A stretch of DNA of 46,987 nucleotides, taken from Planctomycetaceae bacterium (GTDB lineage Bacteria > Planctomycetota > Planctomycetia > Planctomycetales > Planctomycetaceae). The first letter of the stretch is position 1. Each line of letters starts with the position of its first letter. The stretch lies in the NCBI GenBank assembly GCA_002722955.1, contig PBMZ01000099.1:1-46987 (forward strand), read 5' to 3'. Below the pieces are notes generated by a model. That model was not told where the DNA came from and ran no database searches. It saw only the letters and a program-made list of their open reading frames with translations. Both the position numbers and the translations under genes were made by a program. Of this stretch, positions 34,485 through 41,894 are shown one piece after another.

Positions 34485-35474
34485 TTAACTTCGAATCGGA
34501 TCCGGTTGCTGCCAAGGCGGCGGGCTCACTGTATCAAGCTTCTCGTAGTGCTCCGCCGGGATCTCCACATCGAGGGACGCGATCGCATCTTGCACTTGTT
34601 CGATGCGTTTCGCTCCGACCACCAGCGAGCTCATTGCTGTCTGGGCCAATGTCCAAGCCAGCGTGTATTGAGCCATCGGCACGCCAATCTCTGCCGCACA
34701 AGCGGCCATGCCTTCCACGCGGTCGAACACCTCGTCGGTGAACTCCCACATCCAGGCGGGTTTTTCGGCCGCGCGCGAGTGGGCGGGGGCGCTTTCGCCT
34801 CGGTGGTACTTGCCGGTTAAGAGGCCTCCTTGAAGCGCTTGATAGGGTGTGACGCCGATGCTGTGCTTCTCGCAGAACGGTAAATCGTTGTGGAACTCAC
34901 GCCGTAAGAAACTAAACGGAATCTGCGACGACACCACTTTCGGCCAACCGTTCTTGTCAGCCAGCCACAGCATTTCGCAAAGCTGCGCGGCGCTGTGGTT
35001 CGAGGCACCGATATAACGCACCTTGCCGCTTTGCACGGCTTGGTTCAGTGCGGCCATTGTCGTTTCCAGTGGAGTGTGCTTGTCCGGCCAATGGATGATG
35101 TACAAGTCAATGTAGTCCGTCTGCAACCGCTTCAGACTATTGTCGAGTTCCCGCAGAATGTGACTTGCCGAGAGACCACGATCCTGCGGCCCAAGCCCGA
35201 CGGGAGCACACACTTTGGTCGCCAGTACAGCATAGTCGCGGCGATCCTTGAGTGCCTTGCCCACAATCTCCTCAGCCGTGCCACCGGGGCTGCCGAGGTA
35301 TCGGTCGTAGCCTTCATAGACGTTGGCCGTGTCCACAAAGTTAATCCCCAAATCCATCGCTTCGTGAACCAGCCGAATCGCATCAGCCTCGCCCACAGGT
35401 GTTCCGAACGTCATGCTGCCCAAACAGATTGGCGACACCAAAAGGCCACTTGATCCAAGTTCACGTAGTTGCAT
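34485..35474 (-). CDS. Aldo/keto reductase
   Basis: This 329-residue TIM-barrel NADPH-dependent oxidoreductase is of the Kvbeta/YajO-like branch. The catalytic tetrad is visible: Asp48 and Tyr53 in NFVDTANVYEG, Lys87 in VLATKV, and His in LYIIHWPD. Cofactor-binding residues lie in the late ALAWTLAQTAMSSLVVGAKRIEQV region. Members reduce aldehydes, ketones or oxidised sugars; the substrate is unknown. It is flanked on both sides by palindromic repeats. Confidence 0.93.
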   Translation of the reverse strand: MQLRELGSSGLLVSPICLGSMTFGTPVGEADAIRLVHEAMDLGINFVDTANVYEGYDRYLGSPGGTAEEIVGKALKDRRDYAVLATKVCAPVGLGPQDRGLSASHILRELDNSLKRLQTDYIDLYIIHWPDKHTPLETTMAALNQAVQSGKVRYIGASNHSAAQLCEMLWLADKNGWPKVVSSQIPFSFLRREFHNDLPFCEKHSIGVTPYQALQGGLLTGKYHRGESAPAHSRAAEKPAWMWEFTDEVFDRVEGMAACAAEIGVPMAQYTLAWTLAQTAMSSLVVGAKRIEQVQDAIASLDVEIPAEHYEKLDTVSPPPWQQPDPIRS

Positions 35475-35522
35475 TTGTTCGTCCGTAGAATTTGTGCGTA
35501 TAGAATTTGAATGACCAAAATC

Positions 35523-35580
35523 GTTTAACCCGTAGCCGCAGGCGAGGCGTTGCGACCTCGCCTGCGGCTACGGGTTAAAC
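35523..35580. repeat. Perfect inverted repeat, 25-bp arms, 8-nt loop (GTTTAACCC family)
   Basis: The arms at 35523-35547 and 35556-35580 are exact reverse complements, beginning GTTTAACCCGTAGCCGCAGG, with the 8-base loop CGTTGCGA. This is the best-preserved member of the family also seen at 20038-20105 and, worn, at 6294-6409. It occupies almost the whole gap between the symporter stop and the aldo/keto reductase start. Confidence 0.95.
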
Positions 35581-35590
35581 TAAGAGCCTG

Positions 35591-37255
35591 TTACGGCTTC
35601 ACAACCGCACGCCACAAGTTTGCCTCCGCGCGATCGGATGCTGGCAACATATAACCCAGTAGCCAAGCAATCACAAACGTCGACGTTGCTGCCATCGGTG
35701 TGATCAGAAAGGGGCTCGGTCCCGAGATATTCTCGGTGGCTTCTTTGACGGTGGCGAAATCGGTCAGGCCCAGGAACCAGATCATCTCAACCCACCATGC
35801 GGAAGCCAAGGCAACCAGCAAACCACAAAAGGCCCCGATGACCACGGCGGGCTGTCCCGTTCGCCGCTGAAACATGCCGACGACAAACATCGCTCCGATG
35901 GGTCCCAATGCACAATTAAAGGTTCTCGCGGTGATACCGATGATGTTGTAATTCTCGGGGATACTAGACATGGCGAAGGCAACGGCGGTGCTCGCCAACC
36001 CAACGATCAAGGTCATGATCCGAGGTAACCCTAAACTATTCTCTTGAGGCTTGGTCCACTTGAATCGCTCGAAAACATCAACCGTCAACACGGCGGCCAC
36101 CGAGTTAATGCCAGAATCCAAGCTCGACATCGCTACGGCGAACAGGGCAGCAACGACAAGTCCTGAGATGCCCGCTGGCAAACCGTAAGCGATAAAGTGC
36201 GGAAAGACTTTGTCAGCCACTTTCTCATTGCGAGGGTCGCTGATGCCGTTGAATATCTCGGTCTGAAATTGCGGGTCCAAGTAGTACGTCAACAACGCCA
36301 TACCACACATTGCCAGCATGATCATCAGCAAGAAATCACCAACAAAGTTGACGACGTTGCCACGCACGGCGGCTTTGACTGACGGAGTTGTTAGATACCG
36401 TTGCACCGCGACCTGATCGCCAATGAAGGTGCAGCTATACCAAAACACCGACGACAAAACCGTGAACAACACAACGTTGCGGCTCGTGATGTCGAAGCTG
36501 ATCCAACTCGGAAACTGATGCCCCGAGTCACTCGACGTTACCGTGCTCCACCAAGTAACTGGTCCCGTGCCGGTGTGATAACCCACAAAAATCAGCGTCA
36601 GCACGACTCCACCAAACAACACGATGGCTTGAGCGACGTCCGTCCAAACCACCGCTTCGATACCTCCCAACATTGTGTAGAGCGTGGCAAAGATGCCGAC
36701 AGAAAACAGCATCACCAGAGTCCATTCATCCAGCGTCATTCCCGACGAGAACACTCGCCCCATACTGTCATGAGTAATCTGAGCCACCGCGCGCGACGCC
36801 GTTAGCACGATGGTCGCCATCCAGAACATCCGCAAGATAAACACGAACAACACCACAGCCAGCGATCGAGCCACCACGCCGAATCGTCGTTCGAGGTACT
36901 CGTAAATGCTGGTCACCCCCAGCCGCATAAAAAATGGAACCCACAAGAAGTTGACGACAACAAACGCAATCGGCATGGCGAGCCAACCGATGGAAAGTGC
37001 CAACCCATGCTGAATCACCTCCCCCGGCGCGGCTAAGTAAGTCACCGTAGAAAGCATCGTCGCGATAATACTCAGCCCCACCGCAAGCCACGGCAACCGC
37101 CGTCCACCAACGAAGTAATCTTCCTTCACTTCATGCTTGCGAGAGAAATACCAACCCGCTCCGAGCACGGCCGCCATGTAGATGGCAATGACGACATAAT
37201 CGAGAAGCTCGAGTCCCGTTGGCGGTAGTTCAGTCAGTACTTGTTTGTCGTCCAT
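35591..37255 (-). CDS. Sodium:solute symporter (SSS family)
   Basis: The transporter has 554 residues from ATG 37255 (MDDKQVLTELPPTGLELLDY). It has about 13-14 transmembrane helices and the SSS hallmarks: LLDYVVIAIYMAAVLGAGWYFS, EDYFVGGRRLPWLAVGLSIIATMLS (first-helix and Na-site region), TMLGGIEAVVWTDVAQ (family signature), ALFAVAMSSLDSGINSVAAVLTVDVF (signature with the Na2-site Ser pair) and GITARTFNCALGPIG. Substrate is probably a sugar or sialic-acid-like solute, but it cannot be fixed. The reading frame stays open far upstream to 38113, but that part overlaps the opposite-strand hydrolase and has no membrane character. Confidence 0.93.
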   Translation of the reverse strand: MDDKQVLTELPPTGLELLDYVVIAIYMAAVLGAGWYFSRKHEVKEDYFVGGRRLPWLAVGLSIIATMLSTVTYLAAPGEVIQHGLALSIGWLAMPIAFVVVNFLWVPFFMRLGVTSIYEYLERRFGVVARSLAVVLFVFILRMFWMATIVLTASRAVAQITHDSMGRVFSSGMTLDEWTLVMLFSVGIFATLYTMLGGIEAVVWTDVAQAIVLFGGVVLTLIFVGYHTGTGPVTWWSTVTSSDSGHQFPSWISFDITSRNVVLFTVLSSVFWYSCTFIGDQVAVQRYLTTPSVKAAVRGNVVNFVGDFLLMIMLAMCGMALLTYYLDPQFQTEIFNGISDPRNEKVADKVFPHFIAYGLPAGISGLVVAALFAVAMSSLDSGINSVAAVLTVDVFERFKWTKPQENSLGLPRIMTLIVGLASTAVAFAMSSIPENYNIIGITARTFNCALGPIGAMFVVGMFQRRTGQPAVVIGAFCGLLVALASAWWVEMIWFLGLTDFATVKEATENISGPSPFLITPMAATSTFVIAWLLGYMLPASDRAEANLWRAVVKP

Positions 37256-37420
37256 AAGGTCGAATCTCAAACAAAGGGTGTGCATCAGCATGATACGAGA
37301 GTCACGATTACAGTACCAACGCGTGGCGATTTCACGGCTCGTTGCTTCACATCTGGTGGGAATTGCATAATATGAATCTCCGAATTCAACCCGTGTTACT
37401 TTGCCCAAAAAGCGTGTTGG

Positions 37421-38347
37421 GTGTCGCGAGCCCAACCACTTGGAATCGCATCCTTGGTCGAGTCCATTACTAACGGCATTTGCCGTGACCGATTTGAGAA
37501 CGAGTATCCGTTCGAGCCGCATTGGTTCGAGGTCGGTGGGCAACGCATGCACTATATCGACGAGGGCACCGGCGATGTCCTGCTGATGGTGCACGGCAAC
37601 CCGACGTGGAGTTTCGCTTGGCGAAACTTGATCAAAGAATTCTCGAAGACGCACCGCGTCATTGCGGTGGATCATATGGGTTGTGGGTTTTCCGATAAGC
37701 CGGCCGACTACGACTACCAGCTGGAGCAGCATATCGGGAACCTTGAAGAGTTGATCAAGCATCTTGATGTCAGCAATATCACATTGATCGCTCATGATTG
37801 GGGCGGTGCGATTGGCATGGGAGTCGCTGGTCGCAACCCGGAACGATTTGCTCGGTTTTGTCTGATGAACACTGCGGCATTTCGGTCGAAGAGAATTCCG
37901 TTGCGAATTGCCGTTTGTCGGATTCCCATCTTCGGGTCGCTGGCAGTTCGCGGGTTGAACGGATTCGCCAGAGCCGCTCAGACGATGGCTGTTGAGAATC
38001 GGCAGCGAATCACTCCGGCCATTCGAGCTGGTTACTTGGCTCCTTACAACAGTTGGGGCAACCGCATTGCGACTCATCGATTTGTCGAGGACATCCCGCT
38101 CGACGCATCGCATCCGAGCTATTCAGAATTGGTGCGAGTTGAGGAAGGCTTGAAGCAGTTTGAAGACTCGCCCATGCTGTTCGTCTGGGGCGAGAAAGAC
38201 TGGTGCTTTACGACCGAGTTTCTTGATGAGTTCGAACAACGATTCCCTCAGGCCGAAACGCTGCGAATCCCCGAGGCCGGACATTACGTGTTCGAGGACG
38301 CGGCCGAACAGCTGGCCGGCAAGCTTCGCGAATTCTTAACAACATAA
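37421..38347 (+). CDS. Alpha/beta hydrolase, haloalkane-dehalogenase / OleB-like
   Basis: The 308-residue protein is of the haloalkane-dehalogenase fold: oxyanion HGNPTWSFAWRNL (58-70), DHMGCGFSDKP, the nucleophile elbow IAHDWGGAIGMG with Asp126 instead of Ser and the flanking Trp127, NTAAF, and a late EAGHYVFED His. An Asp nucleophile after His and the HGNPTWS/NTAAF combination fit the OleB branch (beta-lactone decarboxylase of long-chain olefin synthesis) as well as true dehalogenases; oleA, oleC and oleD are not in the window. The start is uncertain: GTG 37421 is the longest sensible choice and the domain begins around residue 29. An SRPBCC gene follows after 35 bases. Confidence 0.85.
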   Translation: MSRAQPLGIASLVESITNGICRDRFENEYPFEPHWFEVGGQRMHYIDEGTGDVLLMVHGNPTWSFAWRNLIKEFSKTHRVIAVDHMGCGFSDKPADYDYQLEQHIGNLEELIKHLDVSNITLIAHDWGGAIGMGVAGRNPERFARFCLMNTAAFRSKRIPLRIAVCRIPIFGSLAVRGLNGFARAAQTMAVENRQRITPAIRAGYLAPYNSWGNRIATHRFVEDIPLDASHPSYSELVRVEEGLKQFEDSPMLFVWGEKDWCFTTEFLDEFEQRFPQAETLRIPEAGHYVFEDAAEQLAGKLREFLTT

Positions 38348-38382
38348 CCATTCGGCAATCATCACCGCCGTGGAGAACAATC

Positions 38383-39306
38383 ATGCCCAAGTACCACGTT
38401 GATCGATCGATTGAAATCGACGCGTCGCCAGACGACGCGTTCCAATACGTATCGGATTTCACAACGTGGCCGAAGTGGTCGCCGTGGTTGTGTGCCGAGC
38501 CGGACGCAGAAGTCGTTATCTCTGAGGATTCGAAGTCCGTTGGCTCGAAGTATTCGTGGAGTGGCGAAATTGTTGGTGTTGGTGAGATCGAACATCTACG
38601 GCTTGACCCGGGTCACTTGATCGAAAACGAGATTCGCTTTACGAAGCCGTGGAAAGCCGTCTCAGCGGTCAAGTTCGAATTCGAGCCAACAACGAGCGGC
38701 ACGAAAGTGACCTGGCACTTGGATGGGTCGATGCCCTTCTTCCTTTTCTTCCTGGTCGAGATGACCAAGACGATGCTGGGTATGGACTACGAACGCGGTC
38801 TGAAGATGCTCAAGGAACGCATCGAAACTGGCAATGTAGAATCACTGGTCAACATTCGCGGTTATGAATCAGTGGGCCCGCTCAAGATGATGGGCGTTCG
38901 CTCGAGTTGCTCGATCGACGAAATCGGTCCGAAGATGGAGGCCGCGATCAAGGCAGCCTATGAGAAACTGTCCCAGGCGAATCTCTTCGAAGACACGGAA
39001 GGCATCACGGTCTACCACCACCTTGACATGAAAGCAAAGCGGTTTGACTTCACGTCAGGATTCCTTGTTGATGCGGCTGCCGAAACGCCGGATGGTTTAT
39101 CCAGTTGGTCGATACCGCAAATCAGCGCGCTGGCGGTTGAGCACACGGGCCGCTACGAGCACTTGGGAAACGCCTGGAGTGCCGGTCATCGAGTGGTCTT
39201 TGGCAAACGTTTGAAGCAACTGAAAGTCGGCACTTTCGAGATCTACAAGAACGACCCAAGCAAGACGCCGCCCGAGGAATTACGGGTTGAGTCTTCTTTC
39301 CGCTGA
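38383..39306 (+). CDS. SRPBCC domain fused to GyrI-like effector-binding domain
   Basis: This is a 307-residue cytoplasmic protein. Residues 1-145 form an SRPBCC (polyketide-cyclase/START-like) hydrophobic-ligand domain: HVDRSIEIDASPDDAFQYVS, FTTWPKWSPW, WSGEIVGVGEIEH and TKVTWHLDGSMPF. Residues about 155-305 form a GyrI/AraC-type effector-binding domain: VGPLKMMGVRSSCSIDEIGP, and LAVEHTGRYEHLGNAW. There is no DNA-binding domain, so it is a small-molecule binding or carrier protein rather than a transcription factor. It lies 35 bases downstream of the hydrolase gene on the same strand and probably shares its transcript; a common lipophilic substrate is possible but is inference. Confidence 0.88.
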   Translation: MPKYHVDRSIEIDASPDDAFQYVSDFTTWPKWSPWLCAEPDAEVVISEDSKSVGSKYSWSGEIVGVGEIEHLRLDPGHLIENEIRFTKPWKAVSAVKFEFEPTTSGTKVTWHLDGSMPFFLFFLVEMTKTMLGMDYERGLKMLKERIETGNVESLVNIRGYESVGPLKMMGVRSSCSIDEIGPKMEAAIKAAYEKLSQANLFEDTEGITVYHHLDMKAKRFDFTSGFLVDAAAETPDGLSSWSIPQISALAVEHTGRYEHLGNAWSAGHRVVFGKRLKQLKVGTFEIYKNDPSKTPPEELRVESSFR

Positions 39307-39330
39307 AGCGAGTGCCACAGTAATTCCTCA

Positions 39331-39375
39331 GGCCCAAAAGGGCCGGACCTATGTCAGCCCGGGCGAAGCCCTGGG
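39331..39375. repeat. GGCCC/GGGCC double-hairpin intergenic element
   Basis: A small perfect hairpin, GGCCC-AAAA-GGGCC (39331-39344), is followed by GGACCTATGTCAG and a second imperfect hairpin, CCCGGGC-GAA-GCCCTGGG (39358-39375). The arrangement resembles short dispersed elements found between genes in planctomycetes. It sits downstream of the SRPBCC gene and could also act as its terminator, but there is no T-run. Confidence 0.55.
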
Positions 39376-39554
39376 AAACATGGCTGCGTTCAGGTGATTG
39401 TCGCGCAGGTTAGTGTAACGATGTCTCTATACGCATAAATGTGGGCCGAGTTGCAATTGCCGCTCTTTATCTAAGACAACTCGTGGCGAACAGAGACACT
39501 CGAAAAGACATCGACACCGACGCTTATCGATCCTTTGCTTTAGAACCTCCTGTG

Positions 39555-40436
39555 ATGACGGTTCTAAGCGACGAACCGGCTAGCACGGAAGCTGCCATCT
39601 ATGAATGTTTTAACTTGTCCGCGAACTTGGGGCCGGTGTACGACATCTTGCGGCATCCCAACACGGAAACTCCGTTGTCTGTGGCCATCTATGGAGATTG
39701 GGGCACTGGCAAGACCACGGCCATGCGTTGGCGCGAGACGTTGTTGACGGAATGGAACCCACACGGCGTCCAAAGCAAGGACGACCAACTTCTTGGAAAG
39801 AAAGTTCGCCCAGTTTGGTTCTATCCCTGGAAGTACAACGACAAGCAAGACGTCTGGCGAGGTCTTGTGGCCGAAGTCATTCTTGCAAGCACAAATCTGG
39901 GGCAGCCAACAAAGGGCCGCATCGAATCCGCAGTCAAGCGATTCGGTATGTTCCTCGGCCGCAGCTTCGTTCACGCGATGGATGCGGTCAGTGTCAGTGC
40001 CTTGGGAGTGAAGCTGGAAACGAAACCATCCGAAATTGCCAAGGGCATAAGCGACTTGGCGCACCCCGAGAAAGCGTACTTGAATCAATTCGAGAATTCG
40101 CTGCAAAGTTGGGTCTCGGAAACAATCACCAAAGCGAACGAGCGGATGGTGGTCTTTATCGACGACTTAGATCGCTGTATGCCGGAAGTGGCTTTGTAGG
40201 TGCTCGAGAATCTACAGCGGCTCGATCTCAGCAACTCGAACTTTAATGATGCACGCTTGCTGGCGCCGCTGGAACACTTGGTGCAATTGACGCTCAAGAA
40301 CACGGATGTCGCTTACTTTTCTCAATTGGGTGAACTGCCGCGATTGCAAGAATTGCACCTTGCCGGAGCCGTGGTGAAGGGGCCGGAATTGGAATCATTG
40401 AAGTCTGCGAATCCCTCGCTGCGAATCATCCAGTGA
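39555..40436 (+). pseudogene. KAP P-loop NTPase with leucine-rich tail, broken by an in-frame amber
   Basis: The N-terminal part (start at ATG 39555) is a KAP NTPase: Walker A GDWGTGKTT (47-55), the KAP-typical VWFYPWKYNDKQDVW, and Walker B VVFIDDLDRCMPEVAL (199-214). It then hits TAG at 40197-40199. Reading on in the same frame gives VLENLQRLDLSNSNFNDARL and two or three leucine-rich repeats to a second stop at 40436. Family members normally read PEVALQVLEAL here, so CAG to TAG is the simplest lesion, combined with loss of the rest of the NTPase domain before the LRRs. KAP NTPases are membrane-associated and some mediate phage exclusion. This copy is probably non-functional. Confidence 0.75.
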
Positions 40437-40469
40437 CACGGCGGTCGTTATGCGTTACGTTCAATAGTC

Positions 40470-41750
40470 ATGAAAGCAAAATCTCTATACTCCTTTTTGT
40501 GCGCCGCGACTGTGATGATAGCGACCGCGACGGACTGTGCCGCTCAGCGAAAGATTGGAATGACGAAGTACGGCGTCGACTTCGTGTTCTTGGAATCGGG
40601 CGAGCGATTGCGCGGATCCGTGCTTTCACAGCAACCCAATGGCGCGTTGCGAGTTGCCCTGTCGCGAGCGTGGCTCGAAAAGACGTATCCCGAGATGTTC
40701 GCAGCAGAGGCCAAAGCCGCTGAAGCTCGCAAAGGAAAACAGGCCGAACAATTCAAGCAACGCATACTCGGCTGGAAAGAAGCCCGCAAAGATGACCGAG
40801 AGCTTGTCCTTTATCTCGATGACGAATTGAAGCGTCTGGAACGAGAAGCCGGTCGCAAGGTCGAAGAAGCGGAAACTCAATTCTTGATGGTCGAGATTGC
40901 CAAGCCGCGAATTCGGCGATTCTATGTGCAGCCGCCTGATCGGAAGCAGCTTGCTTTGGTGGCATGGTCGGAACGTTTCGGCTCACCCGAAACCACTTCC
41001 GTTAGCGATTTGCGAAAACAGTTCATCAAGGAAGACATCGATCCGAAACAAAAGGTTGACTTAAGCGATCGCATTCCGCCGGCTTCGGAAAGCGACGCGC
41101 AGTGGGCAGCTCGAGTTGCGATTGTCGAGTATCAATTGCGCAAGCCGATCGATTTTCAGGGCACCGGTGATACGATTTTTCAAACCGGTGTCGATGTCGA
41201 AGCTCCAAATCTTGAACAAGTGTTCGGTGAGTTGCTTCAAGGACAACTAAAATCCGTCGAAGGATTATTGGGTGGCTCTGGTTTGTTGGGAGGCAAGGGA
41301 CTTTTGGACGGCAAGGCTAAACCAAAGAAGGCCAGCGATTCTTGGTTGAGTAAAGCCGCCAAAGTGGCCGAGTCCGAGAAGGCTCGCGGTTTCCGAGTGA
41401 CTCGAGTTGAGCAGAATCTGGCCAGCAAGTCAGTGGCCGTCACCTCAAGTTTTCATGCCAAGATGCCAGACGGTCGTTGGGCACTCGTGCACCAAGTCCG
41501 AGAGATCTCTAGCGCGAACGAAGCCGATCCCGAGTTGGAAGCCCGAATCCGCGAAGACCCCAGAATCTCGAAGATTGTCGAGACCGTTGGCAAACTGGGT
41601 GTGGGCAACATCGAGCAGCAACTGGGGCAAGCCATGAAATTCGGCACGGCCACCATGAAAGCTCAACAAAACGCCGACAGCAAGTTCTTCGAATTTCGTG
41701 ACCAGTTCTTAGATCAACTGGACAAACCCGCGGTCTCGCTAAGCCGCTAG
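40470..41750 (+). CDS. Secreted hypothetical protein with Gly/Leu repeat
   Basis: The 426-residue protein has a Sec signal (MKAKSLYSFLCAATVMIATATDCAA). The N-terminal part (DFVFLESGERLRGSVLS, GALRVALSRAWLEKTYPEMF) is followed by a charged helical stretch (about 70-140), a region with RRFYVQPPDRKQLALVAW, a short near-repeat SGLLGGKGLLDGKAK (about 270-285) and a C-terminal domain (LASKSVAVTSSFHAKMPDGRWALVHQVRE) ending in helices. No family was recognised. It starts 33 bases after the LRR remnant and precedes a DUF1553 gene by 144 bases. A secreted or periplasmic location is inferred from the signal only. Confidence 0.75.
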   Translation: MKAKSLYSFLCAATVMIATATDCAAQRKIGMTKYGVDFVFLESGERLRGSVLSQQPNGALRVALSRAWLEKTYPEMFAAEAKAAEARKGKQAEQFKQRILGWKEARKDDRELVLYLDDELKRLEREAGRKVEEAETQFLMVEIAKPRIRRFYVQPPDRKQLALVAWSERFGSPETTSVSDLRKQFIKEDIDPKQKVDLSDRIPPASESDAQWAARVAIVEYQLRKPIDFQGTGDTIFQTGVDVEAPNLEQVFGELLQGQLKSVEGLLGGSGLLGGKGLLDGKAKPKKASDSWLSKAAKVAESEKARGFRVTRVEQNLASKSVAVTSSFHAKMPDGRWALVHQVREISSANEADPELEARIREDPRISKIVETVGKLGVGNIEQQLGQAMKFGTATMKAQQNADSKFFEFRDQFLDQLDKPAVSLSR

Positions 41751-41894
41751 GATAACAATGCGACGGTGGCAGAATTGCCAAGTGCAGTATCCTCTGGGCT
41801 CGCTTCCGGGTAGACTGATATAAGTGATCGTTGATTTCTCCGGTTACTCTGGCCCGCCTAGTTTCACTCCGATTATCGTCGCACGGTCGATCCC

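Noticed and set aside
37256..38113. In-frame upstream extension of the sodium:solute symporter
   Set aside because: It has no membrane or known-domain character, overlaps the well-supported hydrolase gene on the other strand, and the symporter's natural N-terminus begins at 37255.
1340..39375. CRISPR array
   Set aside because: The repeats are isolated palindromes of differing sequence, not regularly spaced direct repeats, and no cas gene is present.
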